A stretch of 64,000 nt of DNA, from assembly GCA_029204225.1 (NCBI GenBank), contig CM055109.1:818673-882672 (forward strand), in the 5' to 3' direction. This stretch comes from Diphasiastrum complanatum. Taxonomy: Eukaryota; Streptophyta; Lycopodiopsida; Lycopodiales; Lycopodiaceae. The notes beneath the pieces are model-generated. The model had not been told where the DNA came from and did not search any database. It saw nothing but the letters and a program-made list of their open reading frames with translations. Shown here piece by piece: positions 23,844 through 36,030 of this stretch (position 1 is the first letter of the stretch; the number at the start of each line of letters is the position of its first letter). The translations under genes were made by a program, and so were the position numbers.

Positions 23844-24216
23844 TGTTGGAAATTAAGCCCACAGTTGTCTCCTTGGAATCATAACTTAGACAACCAATTT
23901 ATTTGAGGGACTCGCAATATCATACTGCCATTGCTATCTATTTTAGAACTATACTTTTCATTGAATTCATTTTTCAGTAATACCACACACACCATCTCTA
24001 ATCTCTTCGGTGGACTGTACTCTTGGTTTTTGAGAGTATGAATTAATTTTTACGATCCTATTGGACAATTAAAACACTTAAAACTATGATTATGTATAAC
24101 AGAAGCTTTCTATTAGACTGTTTTTGCATCTAGCAGCTGATTGTAACGGGAGAGCTGTTCCGCAATATTCCTGCTCTCTTTTCCGTTCGCGTTCTTCTAT
24201 CTCCCTTGCCCCATCA
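23844..24216 (+). mobile_element. 5' LTR of copia A
   Basis: It starts TGTTGGAAATTAAGCCCACA and ends TTGCCCCATCA, two bases before a primer site. Its first 65 bp recur at 28385 next to a purine tract. Length is 373 bp. It lies within the protease region of copia C. Confidence 0.85.
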
Positions 24217-24218
24217 GA

Positions 24219-24231
24219 TTGGTATCAGAGC
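24219..24231 (+). other. Primer-binding site of copia A
   Basis: TTGGTATCAGAGC follows the LTR and is complementary to initiator methionine tRNA, as usual for copia elements. Confidence 0.88.
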
Positions 24232-24284
24232 GTAGCTCAAATAAACTGAGAGATTAAGTTTGTTCTATTTGTATTATTGTTATC

Positions 24285-25180
24285 ATGTCTCATCTTGGTA
24301 GCTCTTCATCTTCATCATCCAACGAGGCTAGAATCATTGACAAGTTCAATGGTTCTAACTTACATATGAAAGTTAAAACTCCGGATGATGTTGATAGATT
24401 GAGATCCTTGGGATGTAATAGAAGGTGCTGACCTGAAACCAGAAGATGGTGATCAAGCAAAGACATGGAAGATCAAAGATCAGAAGGCCTTAGCATGTAT
24501 CACACTCAATCTGGCCGACTCCCAAATATTGCACGTTACCACATGCAAGACCTCTAAGGATGCATTAGATTTGTTATCAAATCTCTATGAGACTCATGAT
24601 GTAACCACCAGATTACATTTTAGAAGAAAGTTCTTTACTCTTAGCATGTCTGATTCTACTGCCATCACTTCTCACATCAACAGTTTCAAATCTTTATTGG
24701 ATCAGTTATCAGCTGTAGGATGTTCTATTCAAGATGATGATGCCATTATGACCTTGCTTTCTTCTCTTCCAAAGTCGTATGAACACTTTGTGGTGATGAT
24801 CTCCACACAACCCAAGCTCACTCTTCAAAAGGTGATTGGTCATCTTCTTCAAGAAGAAATGTGGAGAAAGACCAGCGACCTGTCCATCAAAGACAAATCC
24901 ATGGCCCTGTACACCAAGAAGAAAGACTACTCCAAGGGCAAGAATCAAGTGCAGCAGCAATAACAGAAGCCTCACACTCAAGGTGAGCATGGTGGATCAC
25001 ACAAGAAGCTTTTCTGCAGATATTGCAAGAGAGCCAATCCTGACATCAAGGAGTGTCGTATCCGAATATACAAGGAGGCAAAGAAGCAACAACAGCAGCA
25101 GCCAGACTCCTCCAATGCGACGGAATTCAAGGAACAAGATACACACTTGTTAACGGTTTACAACAACAACAACGAAGACT
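24285..25180 (+). pseudogene. Copia A gag
   Basis: ATG 24285 opens a Ser-rich N-terminus ending KFNGSNLHMK. A frameshift near 24390 follows. The main frame 24490-24963 is typical copia gag (TSKDALDLLSNLYETHDVTTRLHFRRKFFTL, AIMTLLSSLPKSYEHFV, LLQEEMWRKTS). A knuckle after 25010 reads FCRYCKRANPDIKECRI; Asn-Pro-Asp replaces the Gly-His, so the His ligand is lost. A stop at 24961 and several shifts make it inactive. Confidence 0.85.
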
Positions 25181-28100
25181 GTGATTGCTGGTACTAGACA
25201 TCGGCGTTACCCAACACATGACCTCTCGTAAGGAATGGTTTACCAAGTATGCAGCTTACAACAGAGATCAATTCATCTACCTCGGAGATTCAAGCACCAT
25301 ACGCGTGGAAGAAAAAGAAACAGTCAAGATCATATTCAATAACGATCTATCTATTTGTGTTCCCAACGTCCTTCACGTTCCTCAGCTATCAAAGAACTTT
25401 TTGTCAGTCTCTAACATAACTGATGAGAGCTACATTGTTACTTTCTCATCTGAGCAGTGTACAATATTCGAGGAAGATACTACTCTGACTATATGCACTA
25501 GAGTCGGAAATCTTTACGTACTCTCTCATTCAGTTGCATTAGCTAGTATCTCTAATGAAAATGTAAATGACAGTACTGTTATGTGGCTAGTCGATTTGGA
25601 CACGTGAATACAAGGTTACTTTCTTATATGCGTTGTAATAATTTAGTTGATGGATTGAATTTCCCTTCTTCATTAGATAGGAAATCTTTCTTTTGTGAAT
25701 CATGCATCTATGGGAAGCACTCTAGAAGCAAGTTTTCAAAATCACATTTCATCAAAACAAAGCATGTATTGGATCTTGTACATAGCGATCTTTGTGGTCC
25801 AATGCCAACTCCGTCCTTAGGAGATGCAATCTATTTTATCATTTTCATAGATGACTATTCTAGATGGTCTACAGTCATGTTCATTAAGCACAAATCTGAA
25901 GCCTTTGAATGCTTCATGAGATTCAAAGCCATGGCTGAGACACAAACATCTACAAAAGTGAAGGCACTCCGAACTGATGGTGTCGGCGAATACATCTCTA
26001 ACGAGATGTCCGACTATATGGCTGAACATGGTATTAGAAGACAGTTCACCACTTCCTATTCACCTCAATAGAACGAGATTGCAGAAAGAAAGAAACGAGC
26101 TCTTCTTAACTCAGTCAGATCCATGCTGCATCAAGCATACCTACCTGCAAAGTTCTGGGCATAAGCTACTGCCACAGCTGTTACGTGTAGAACAAATCCA
26201 GCACCAAAGCCGTCAACAACAAGACTCCTCATGATAATTACTAGATAAGATCCTAGGTTTACTCAAATATTTCTGCATATCAGTGTACAGCGGTGATAGT
26301 TTGGCATGGGCACAAGCCTAGTGTCAGCCATTTAAAAATCTTTGGTTGTATGTGTTTTGTTCACATTAAACAACTTAGAAAGAAGCTGGATCATAGGACA
26401 AATAAATGTATTTTCATTGGCTATCTTGATGAACATAAAGCTTATAAAGTTTATGATCCATCCACCAATGTAGTATTTGTCTCTAGGGATATAATATTTC
26501 AAGAACATACATACTATGATTTCAAACAACAATCGATAAACGATGTTATGTCATTTCATCATATTTTACGTAGCATGGATTCTTCCAGCGTTGATGTTCC
26601 TTCTATAGAACATGCAGCTACAGCTACAGAAGCCGAGCAGCCAACAATACCTGTCATCAGACCAGACCAAGCTAGCTCAAGTAGATCTGGAAAAATTTAA
26701 GAAGAAGCATCATCGCATCCTGGTCAACCAAATGTCCGCATATCCTCACGGATTTGGACAGTTCCAAAGAAGTATGCATCTCAATCATTCTGGACTTCAT
26801 CAGAAGAACCAAAGAGCCTAGCCGAAGCAATTAACTCCAAGGATGCTTTGTAATGGCAAGAAGCTATGGAAAGCGAGTACAATTCACTTTGACGAATCAG
26901 ACCTGGACACTGGTCGACTTCCTCACTCACAAGAGAGTTATCGACAACAAGTGGATCTTCAAGAAGAAGATCAACTCTGATGGTTCCATTGCTAAATGGA
27001 AAGCACGACTGGTGGCTAAAGGATTCACTCAAGTCCAAGGAGTGGAATATCAAGAAATTTTCAGTCCTGTCATCAAGATGCAGTCAATCAGGACTCTGAT
27101 TGTATTAGCAACCGTAGAAGATCTCGAAATGCACCAAATGGATGTCAAGACAACATTTCTCAACGACAATGTCGAAGAGGAGCTGTACACCTTCCAACCG
27201 GAAGGATTCAAAGTCAAAGGCCAAGAGCACAAAGTGTGCAAGCTGCACAAAGCAATATACGGTTTGAAACAGGACCAAGAGCATGGTTCGATAGAATCAA
27301 CTCTTATCTCATTCAATTGGGATTTGCAAACAATTCAGCTGATTGTAATGTTTATTCAAAGCATATAGGCACCAATTCAGTTCACATAGCTCTTTACGTA
27401 GATGATGCATTTATTTTGTCTAACGACACTTCTCTTCTGCACACTACTAAGAGTGATCTGTCAAAAGAACTTGACATGACTGATTTAGGAGCTATCCATT
27501 CTTTGCTAGGAATTCACATTGCTAGATCTAGGCTTCAGAAGAAGATCTATCTTAGCCAGCAGACATATCTAAAAGGCATTAGAAAAGTTTCATATGTCTG
27601 ATTGCAAACCCATTGATACTCCAATGGATCCAAGTATAGTATTGACTAAATTTACTTGTGTTGATTCTCGACATAGCGAAGTACCCTTATCATTCACTAA
27701 TAGGATCTTTAATGTATGCAATGCTGTGTACTAGACCAGATTTAGCATATATTGCTAGCACGCTAAGTCAATTCATGTCTAATCCTAGGATCTCTCATTG
27801 AAAAGCGTTAAAGAGAGTGATGAGATATATTCAGGGAAGTTTAGGTCACATTTTATGTTATGATGAAAATGCTATCGACCCACTCGTCCAGCGAGGCTAC
27901 TCCGACTCAGATTGGAGAGGAGCAGTCTCTACTTGAAAATCTACATCCGGGTTCTGTTTCTATCTAGCAAGGGGACCAATTTCGTGGAACTCAAGGAAGC
28001 AGAAATCAGTTGTGCTTTCATCAATAGAGACAGAGTACATCACAGTATGCCAAGCTTCAAAAGAAGCTGTATGGATCAGGTTATTACTTCACGACTTACA

Positions 28101-28371
28101 TGACACTCAGTTCAATGCTACCACCATTCGATGTGACAACTTGAGCTGTATTTCACTGTCACTAAATCTCAGATTTCATGGCAAATCCAAGCACATAGAA
28201 ATCCAGTATCATTTCGTTTGGGATAAAGTTTTCTCAGGGCAAGTGATCCTTCAACACTACTCCACAATAGAAATGGTCGCATATATCTTCACCAAAGCGC
28301 TTCCCAGGATCAAGCATCAGAAGTTCTTCAACATGCTGAACCTGAAAAAGATACCAATACACCAACCGTGA
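25181..28371 (+). pseudogene. Copia A pol: protease, integrase, reverse transcriptase, RNase H
   Basis: Protease at 25185 reads VLDIGVTQHMTS, where the active-site Asp-Thr-Gly-Ala is now Asp-Ile-Gly-Val. Integrase: VLDLVHSDLCGPMPTPS and YFIIFIDDYSRWSTVMF (25768-25880), TDGVGEYISNEMSDYM (25975-26020), and the C-terminal part at 26293-26700. RT: WIFKKKINSDGSIAKWKARLVAKGF (26950-27030), MDVKTTFLN, and LYVDDAFILSND near 27395. RNase H: the SWNSRKQ-like segment near 27990, ETEYITVCQASKEA (28025) and GKSKHIEIQYHFV (28180). Order is the normal copia one. Stops and frameshifts at 25605, 26070, 26160, 27300 and 27600 make it inactive. Confidence 0.88.
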
Positions 28372-28384
28372 CCTTAGAGGGGAC
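28372..28384 (+). other. Polypurine tract of copia A
   Basis: TTAGAGGGGAC lies directly before the repeated LTR start TGTTGGAAATTAAG. Confidence 0.7.
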
Positions 28385-28865
28385 TGTTGGAAATTAAGTC
28401 CATAGTTGTCTCCTTGGAATCATAACTTAGACAACCAATTTATTTGAAGGATGTCTACAACAGACTTTCGGCTGATCTCCAGCAAAGGGTAACCAATCCC
28501 ATCATAATTTCAAGTTCAAATGTTAACTTTAATAACTTGAAGTCATTGAAGACTTGTCCATCTTTAAGGACTTCCACAAAACTTGCATTTAGAACAAGTC
28601 TGCAGATTTACACTACTTTTTCAACAGTCTGCAGAAATACACCAAGTGTCGCATAGTTCGCATTTTTTGCATTTTTTCAAAAACTGTGACACTTGCCTTT
28701 GACTTCTTCTGTTCAATTATTTTGAAGAAGTCAACTTGTTCATAGTTCAACAGTTTAATTATTTTCAACACCTTCGGCTTTTTCACATTTTTCCGAAAAA
28801 TGCGAAGAGAGAAAATTTCAGAAGGTCCTCTATTTTTAAGAGTTAAAATTGTTAAAGAATTTGGT
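28385..28865 (+). mobile_element. 3' LTR of copia A, mosaic
   Basis: The first 65 bp match the 5' LTR almost exactly. From about 28450 the sequence differs and instead carries AGTCTGCAGATTTACA, TCTGCAGAAATACA and TGTCGCATAGTTCGCATTTTT motifs like those in the LTRs of copia B and E. Either the 5' LTR has lost an internal segment or another LTR has replaced the end here. It abuts copia C gag. Confidence 0.55.
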
Positions 28866-28869
28866 CCAG

Positions 28870-29680
28870 ACTACATGTTGCTCTTCTTGTTAGTAGAGTC
28901 TAACTTTGTAGATCTCTTGGATCTAAACTTCTGATTTTTTGAATATAGAGCTTAAGGATCCGATCCTGAGCCTGAGGAGGATGCTGATCTTCTGATCTCC
29001 TCTTGTAGGAGCAATGAAATTACTCTTGATAGAGTGAGGTGCTCCTGGGTAGAAATTGCCATTACCCAGTTTTCGTAGGCTTCAGGTAGACTCGATAATA
29101 GAGTCATGAGTGCATCAGAATCTTCTATGATTGAGCCAGTTGCAGTCATCTGTTCCATAAGATATTTGAACGTGTTGAGGTGACTCGAAACACTATCTGC
29201 GTCAGACATTCTGAGGGTGAAGAATTTCTTCCTCAGATGAAGCTTGGAAGTAACGTCTCTAATGTCGTAGAGAGTTGCTAGGATGTCCAATGCATCCTTA
29301 GCAGTCTGAGCAACACGTATGTGGCTGATCTGAGTATTCTTGATGTTGAGGGTGATAATGGCAAATGCTTTGCCATCTCTCAGTCTCCACTTGGTGATGA
29401 TGACTGCATCACCTTATGGTTTGAGCTCTGTGCCATCAACGATGTCCCACATTTCTTTGGCTAGAAGTATAACCTTCATCTTGAATTTCCAAAACTGATA
29501 GTTATCTCCATTGAGTTTGCAATGAGAGAAGAACTAGATGATGGATCCATTCTGGTTGAATGAGATCGTTGGTAGAAACAACGATTGTTGGAATACTGTT
29601 GGTTGCGCGTTTGTTAGAAGCCGTCTTGATAGAAACAAGATTGATAATTCGCAGTAGAAATGCAGATTACTAAAATGCCC
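28870..29680 (-). pseudogene. Copia C gag
   Basis: Reading minus from 29680, 29290-28952 is a clear copia gag (ILATLYDIRDVTSKLHLRKKFFTL, SHLNTFKYLMEQMTATGS, ALMTLLSSLPEAYENWV, LLLQEEIRRS). It continues past a stop as ALYSKNQKFRSKRS toward 28880. The zinc knuckle and protease are missing, apparently deleted at the copia A junction. The N-terminus toward 29520 is broken by stops. Confidence 0.82.
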
Positions 29681-29692
29681 GCTCTGATACCA
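29681..29692 (-). other. Primer-binding site of copia C
   Basis: The minus strand reads TGGTATCAGAGC directly after the LTR end, complementary to initiator methionine tRNA. Confidence 0.88.
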
Positions 29693-30753
29693 TGTCGTGA
29701 AATCGTGGGCGTGAGCGGCAACGGAAGCTCGAGGATTTGAGCGTGGCGTGTAGGAACGGAAACGCAACAGTTAGCAGCAAAAATATTCAAGTAGAAGAAT
29801 TCATACAGATTGTGCAAATGAATAACATAGTAGTGAGACAAAAATTGCACTCTGATTATTATCAACAATGAGTACAATGGCTTGAAGTAATAACTTCAGC
29901 TTGCTGAGCGTGATAATGCTGGCTACAGAAAAACCCTGATTGAAAGAGGAAATTCAATTAACACACTTACATAGCTTGATTCAGCTAGTATATATATTTA
30001 CAAGTGTCGAGAGAAAAATATCTTATGCCTTAGCTGCCATTTACTCCAGTTTTGCATATGTACAAAGTTGGTAACCGCCCTTAGGATATTTGTTTCTCCA
30101 TCTGTTTTAGGATTAATGATAAGTTGGCGACGTCGGTCTGCCAATGTAGCAAAAACACAAAAAACCCGAAGGTGCCCTTTAGACTGAAGGTATGCAAATC
30201 TTGAAGGCGCCCTTAGACTTAAGGTATGTAAATCCTGAAGGTGCCCTTAGATTTAAGGTAGCGAAGAAGGCAAAAAAGGTGAAAAAGCCGAAAAGTGTCT
30301 TGCACTATAGGCAGCGAAGAAGGCGAAGGTGAAATGTCGAAGGTGCCTTAGACTAAAGACAGCGAAAAAACCAAAAAGCCGAAGGTGCCTTTAAAATGGT
30401 TTCTAAGGCATTCTGACCACTTTGTCGCATTTTTCGTGAAGGGACAAAAAAAGGTGAAAAAGACGAAGTTGTCTTAAAAATGGTTTCTAAGGCATTCTGG
30501 CCACTTTGTCGCATTTTTCTCGAAGGGGCGAAAAAGGCGAAGGTGTCTTAAGAATGGTTTCTAAGGCATTATGGCCACTGTGTCGCTCTTCTCGCTAAGG
30601 TGCGAAAAAGGCTAAGGTGCCTAAAAATGGTTAAGGCAAAAAAAATCTTAAATGAAAAAATGTGAAGTTCCGAAAACATGTAGTCGGCCTTCAGTTTTCA
30701 GGATGCTCATTACTTGAACAATTTGTTTAAGGTTGAGCATAAGAAATCTAACA
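29693..30753 (-). mobile_element. 5' LTR of copia C
   Basis: In the minus orientation it runs from TGTTAGATTTCTTATGC to TTTCACGACA. It matches the LTR at 20018. AGAGA directly outside (30754-30758) is the target duplication. Confidence 0.88.
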
Positions 30754-30758
30754 AGAGA

Positions 30759-31240
30759 GGGGGAGGAGCTCTCGCGCAACGATGAGGAGGTGCTGGAAAG
30801 GCAGAGAACCGTTATCCACATGATTAATGCAATCCGCCAAGAGAGGACGAAAGCCAGAAAGGCTCCCAAGAAAAGATGCAGGCGCAGAAGAAACCGTAGA
30901 GAGAAGACCCACACCTCCACAAGAAATGGTTAACCGAGTCTGGTTCCGAGCTGAAAGGGTCTCGAATCCATCCAAAGATCCTAGGCCCAAAAGGCGGCCA
31001 AAAACATCCATAATAGAGCTATCAAAGGAAGAGAGAAGATGCAAAAATTCCTGAGTAGAGGAAAAAGTCCGCAGCAGATAAGGACGGTGGATAAAGCAAG
31101 ACATCAAGATGCCAAACGCGACCTGAGTGTCGCCCAACCGAGGAAGCAGATCTGAATGAGGAACATCCATTGAACACTTGCGAGGTTGAATAGACAAACC
31201 AAGAGAAGCCAACTGTTCAGAGAAATGATGAAATGCAAGG
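30759..31240 (-). pseudogene. RT-related minus-strand ORF, upstream part (split by copia C)
   Basis: Reading minus from 31212: SLGLSIQPRKCSMDVP, then YLLRTFSSTQEFLHLLSSF, FGRLLGLGSLDGFE, then GGVGLLSTVSSAPASFLGS. This order resembles the region after the RT domain in LINE-like polyproteins (a YLLRT, F..LLG, GG.GL, A..A.LGS pattern known from that group). No RT catalytic motif is present; the upstream part is cut off at 31240 by the copia B LTR. Together with 19865-20017 it forms one interrupted frame. Confidence 0.55.
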
Positions 31241-32442
31241 TGTCGAAAATAGGATAGATAATGTAATGCGAAAATTTCCTACTTCTAATGCATGACTACG
31301 CCTATCAAAAATTGAACAAAGCAGTAGTGATGAAAATCACGTTCAATCTTTAGCAACTAACTTTGAAATCGCTAGATACTAAGTGATTACGTAGCCAAAC
31401 ACAAAGTATTGAATTCTCAGACAATTTCTATCAAAAGCAATATAGAGATACATGCATTCTGACATATACTTAACGCAATTAGAAGATAGTATTGATTCTA
31501 AAAAACAAAATCAGATGTTAATGAGCGCAAAACAATAGCGGATAGAATCCGCGCACTCTAAGTTGTCTCTGAGTAATTGAGAATAAGTCTGATAATAAGC
31601 AGCTCTGCTAATAAGCAGTAGCGCAATAGCAACTCTAAAATAAATCTCTAAAAGACTGAGCTAGAATGCTCAAGAGAGTTCAAGCTTGAAAGCTTGATAG
31701 AGAGCTAACAACAATACTTTATCATTGTGAATGATCTGCTTGATAAGAGCGTAGGAAACATCGTGTAATAACACTCAACTCCTTCACAATTCACAATGTT
31801 GATTCGTTGCTTCTGAACTTGAAAAGAGATGTATGAACAACTGATTTATACTAAGTAATTAGGTCGTAAAATGCGATTGCCAGTTGGCTGGTGTCCGCTG
31901 ACACGCATTCATCCAGTTCCTTCTCAGAAATTGATTGCTGATAGGCAGTGAAAATTGGCCGTAAATAGTCTGTCTGCATAAATGAACTAAAACTGTCACT
32001 CTGCAGAAATGAACTAAAATTGCCATAGACGACAATGTGCAAAAAGACGACAGTGTCGGCTCTTTGCGAAAAACCCGACAGTGTCCCTAAATCTCATTTA
32101 GAGTAGCCCCACACTTTGCCAGAGTCATTTTTTTTTTTATCATTTGAGGCACTTTGAAAAATACGACTCTGCATATTTACTCGTAAATCCTGACAGACGA
32201 AAAATGCAAAAAAGACGACACTGTACTTTTACATGAGGTTCTTGACAAACGACAAATGTCTGGATTGTAAAGAGAGAAAATGCGACACTGTTGTCAAACT
32301 CCATGTATTTCTGCAAACTGTGTAAAAACACTTGTAAATCTGCAGACTGTGTAAAGACACGAGAAAATCTGCAGAACTGGATAAACAATGGATGAGGATT
32401 AAAACTGATTAGTGGATTAGTAAGAAGGAGAATAATCCAACA
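31241..32442 (-). mobile_element. 3' LTR of copia B
   Basis: In the minus orientation it starts TGTTGGATTATTCTCC directly after a purine tract (32443-32451, AAAGAGGAG) and ends CCTATTTTCGACA at 31241. Length is 1202 bp. Start and TGTCG/TGCGACACTG motifs relate it to LTR E. The five bases outside its end are CAAGG. No second LTR is found, so the target duplication cannot be confirmed. Confidence 0.8.
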
Positions 32443-32449
32443 CTCCTCT

Positions 32450-35400
32450 TTAATCTGAATTCTTGAATGCCTTGACCTTCAAACTTAGTTCTATACAGAA
32501 TCTTCTGTGCATTTCCAAACTTAATGCTTTGGTAAAAATATCTGCTATCATATCTTGTGTTCTATAGTACTGCAATCTGACCTCTTCGTTGAGAACTTTG
32601 CTTCTGACGAAATGATACTTTAGTTCAATGTGCTTACTCCTAGAATAAAATCTAGGGTTGGCTGATAAAGCAATGGCACTTTGATTATCACAAAATAATG
32701 TCATCGGAGCATATTGATTCAGACCGATATATGAGAGTAAGTTCCTCAACCAAATTGCTTCCTTTGTAGCTTGAGAGGCTGCGATATACTCTTATTCAGT
32801 GGAAGATAGATCTATTGAAGATTGCTTGCGACTGTTCCAGGAAACTGGACCATTGTTGAGGAAGAATGTAAATCCGAAAGTGGATTTACGAGTGTCTACA
32901 TCTCCTGCCCAACTCGCATCCGTGTAACCACTGAGTAAATTGAACTTGTCGATGCCGACTGCTCCATAACAAATGCAAAAGTCCATATTAGCTCGAAGAT
33001 ATCTCATGACTCTGATAAGAGCCTTCCAATGTGTTATGCCAGAATTATTCATAAACTGACTGAGAGAGCTGACTGCAAAAGCTATGTCTGGCCTGGTACA
33101 GATCATGGCGTACATAAGAGATCCTATAATAGAATGGTAAGGATACTCACGCATTTGCTACTTCTCATGAATTGTTTGGGGACACTGGTCGTTTGACAAT
33201 TTGAAACCTGGTTCCATTGGTGAGAGAGCTAACTTGCAATTAATCAGATTATATCTGATTAACATGTTGTAGATGTACCTCTGTTGTGTAATGTAGATCA
33301 ACTTTTGTTTTATGTCTCTGTGGATTTGTATACCAAGGCATTAATGAGCTTCGCCCAGATCGGTCATGTCGAATTCAGAAGATAGCATTGTCTTGGCCTC
33401 TTTTATCAGATCGGTACTGTTGCTGAAAAGCAATGTATCATCCACGTATAAAGTGATAATGATAAAAGATTGTTGCACTGCTTTGAAGTAAACATTTGAA
33501 TATGAAGAGCTTGGTGTATAGCTGTGATCAATAGGAAAAGTATTGATCCTTTGAAACCATGCTCGAGCAGATTGCTTCAAGCCATAAAGTGCCTTATGGA
33601 GTTTACACACATGATTGTGTTTACCCTCGATAATATAACCTTCGGGTTGCACCATGTAAATGTCTTCTTCGATAACTCCATTGAGATATGTTGTCTATAC
33701 ATCCATTTGATGTATTTCTAAATCTGCTACAGTGGCAAATGATAGCAAAAGTCGAAGAGAAGAATGCTTGACTACTAGACTGAAGGTCTCAGTGTAATCG
33801 ACGTTGTATACCTGAGAAAATCCTCTGGTGACAAGTCGTGCCTTTCTCTGTTGATGCTTCCATCTACATTGTACTTGACTTTGAAAATCCATTTGCAATC
33901 AACTACGTTTCTGCTAGCAGAGAATTCGACAATTATCCATGTCTGGTTCTTGATAAGAGATGAATACTCTTTATCCATAGCTTCTTTCCAGAGATTTGAA
34001 TCAGGCTGACTGAGTGCCTCTTGGACAAACGTCGGTTCCTGAACAAGGTAGGCTGCAGACTCGTCGATATGCCGGTTAGGTGGTTTGCTTGCATTAGAGG
34101 AGTTCTAAATCCAAAAAAGACCCTTTGAAAAGTATTTTCTCTCAATTTTTTCTTACACATGGACCAATCAAAACACTCAAATTTGAAATCTACGTAACGT
34201 AACTTTTTGAGTCCACATTTTGATTCCACACTAAAAATGACATAACTTTTTAGTAGTAAGTCCAAATTTAGCGAAGTTTGGTGCATTGGAAAGCGCTCGA
34301 CAAGGGCTTTCCAATGATATGTTAGATGATATACTTCCGAGCTATGATTAAAAAGTTATGGCAAGTCAAATGTATTAGTGCTATAATATTTTAATAATAT
34401 AAACTACATCTTGCACGAATTCTTAAAGGGTCTTTTTGGAGCTCAAAACTCCACTAATACTCTTGAAGATCTTCTGGGTAATAGAGGAAGTTGATCATTT
34501 CCATCATACTGTAGTTGCTGAACTACATCATCTTTTGATTCACCGTTGATTTGTTGTTCGTCAAAAGTAGAAGAGCTTGGACCTTCAATGGGAATAGTCG
34601 ACCGAGGAACTGGAAAGTTCAATGTGTCGGATGAAACCGAAGAGTCAACTATGTGGGCTTTGCCTTTTCCCTTGATGTCTTGAAACTGATCTTCAATGAA
34701 GATGACATTCCGACTAGTGAATATCTTCGACTCGATGAGATTGAACAACTTGTAGGCTTGATCTGAAGTAGTGTAATTGATGAAAATACATTTGATACTC
34801 TGGAAGTCGAGCTTCTTCCTGAGATCACGAGGTATCTGCGCAAAAGCAGTACATCCAAAAACTTGTAAGTTTGATAAAGAAGGTTTGGTACCTGTCCAAA
34901 CTTCAAATGGTGTTTTGTTTGAGAGACCTTTAGTAGGAGTGCTTTCCAAAGATACAGCTATGACAGACAGGGAGATCGACCTTACCAAAAGCATAGTTGA
35001 GATCAAGAACCATGGATTGTCTGGACATGTTCAAAACAGATGTATAATTCAAGTGTCCTAAGCGATGATGCCATAGTAATGCTTTATTGACTAGAACAGA
35101 GGTTTTCAAGACTTGACTAGACTCAGAATAACAATGTACCAATCTATATAAGTAACCTTGTCTCTTGCCGAGTGCAAGGATCTATTACTCCTATCAATAA
35201 TTTTGCATTGATCAGATTTGAATTCTACCTTATGACCTAAATCTGTAATTCTACTTACTGATAACAGATTTGTAGAGAGTTTAGGAATATAGAAGACCTT
35301 TGATAGTAGTTTGAATTGATCATGCTGGAATCGCAATCTTACAGTACCTTCACCTTCAATAGTGTGAGTACTATTGTCACCAAGATGAACAAATTTCTTC

Positions 35401-35770
35401 GTGCTGTAAGGCATGTAGGAGTTGAAATCTCACATTGATTGGTCATGTGTTGAGTTGCTCCAGAATCAAGAAACCATGAATCATCCAAAAATGCGCTTTG
35501 GTCTTTGACCATGAATGTGCCTTCGTCCACTTCAACTTGGGGAGATGATGAAACTGTGTTTGCTTGTTGATCAGGTTGCTTGGCTGCATTCTTCGCTTGG
35601 AGAATTCGACAATCCTTGATCTCATGGTTATTGCGCTTACAATACCTGCAAAACGTCTTCTTCTTCGATTGTGGATTTGATGATTGTACTTGACTTTGAG
35701 TCAGCTTCTGATTCATTGCAGCCTTCTTGGAGCTTTTCTGCTTCTGTCGCTTCTGGATAATCAAATTGCT
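32450..35770 (-). pseudogene. Copia B gag end and pol
   Basis: Reading minus from 35770: gag C-terminus with knuckle FCRYCKRNNHEIKDC (about 35640), protease WFLDSGATQHMT (35480; intact Asp-Ser-Gly), then STNLLSVSRITDLGHKVEF. 35142-34930 is GAG-pre-integrase. 35006-34443 is the integrase C-terminal region (PSLSNLQVFGCTAFAQIPRDL). 33978-33695 is RT start, 33655-33341 RT core with LYVDDTLLFSNS, 33154-32792 RNase H (DASWAGDVDTRKSTFGF), and 32749-32450 the C-terminus (SRSKHIELKYHFV). The integrase catalytic core is largely missing (~34930-35010), and 34100-34440 is foreign or unalignable. Stops and shifts make it inactive. The 5' LTR and N-terminal gag are absent. Confidence 0.85.
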
Positions 35771-36030
35771 CAAACCCCTGATTTGAAACTATAACATATT
35801 CAACCCCCAACGCTTTTGCACAGAACCAATGCTCTACTTTAACTCTAAAAGCATTAATTTCCTTGAGTGAGTTATCAAAGCGTTGTTTCCTTTGCGTTTG
35901 AACTTTGTCTGTTTCTATCAGCGACAGTCTGCTATCTTCCTCCAATTGGTCTAATGCAATCAGCCGCTCTGCTGACTCTTCGCCGTTAGATAGGTTCCAT
36001 TGGCAAAAGAAAGTGTTCAGCCACACAAAA
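35771..36030 (-). other. Unrecognised coding-like minus-strand segment beside copia B
   Basis: A frame open from about 36026 into copia B reads EESAERLIALDQLEEDSRLS, then a Lys/Gln-rich helix and RVKVEHWFCAKALGVEYVIV. It is charged and helical (possible coiled coil) and does not look like copia gag. It could be an exon fragment of a captured gene or chance. I do not recognise the family. Confidence 0.25.

Larger units (their letters stand above)
20018..30753 (-). mobile_element. Copia C, minus strand, with copia A nested inside
   Basis: Two related LTRs (20018 to ~21088 and 29693-30753) flank a copia gag and pol in the minus orientation, with a primer-binding site beside the right LTR. The five bases AGAGA occur just outside both ends (20013-20017 and 30754-30758), a target-site duplication. 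LTR divergence is visible, so the insertion is old. The element interrupts an RT-related ORF and is itself interrupted by copia A at 23844. Confidence 0.85.
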
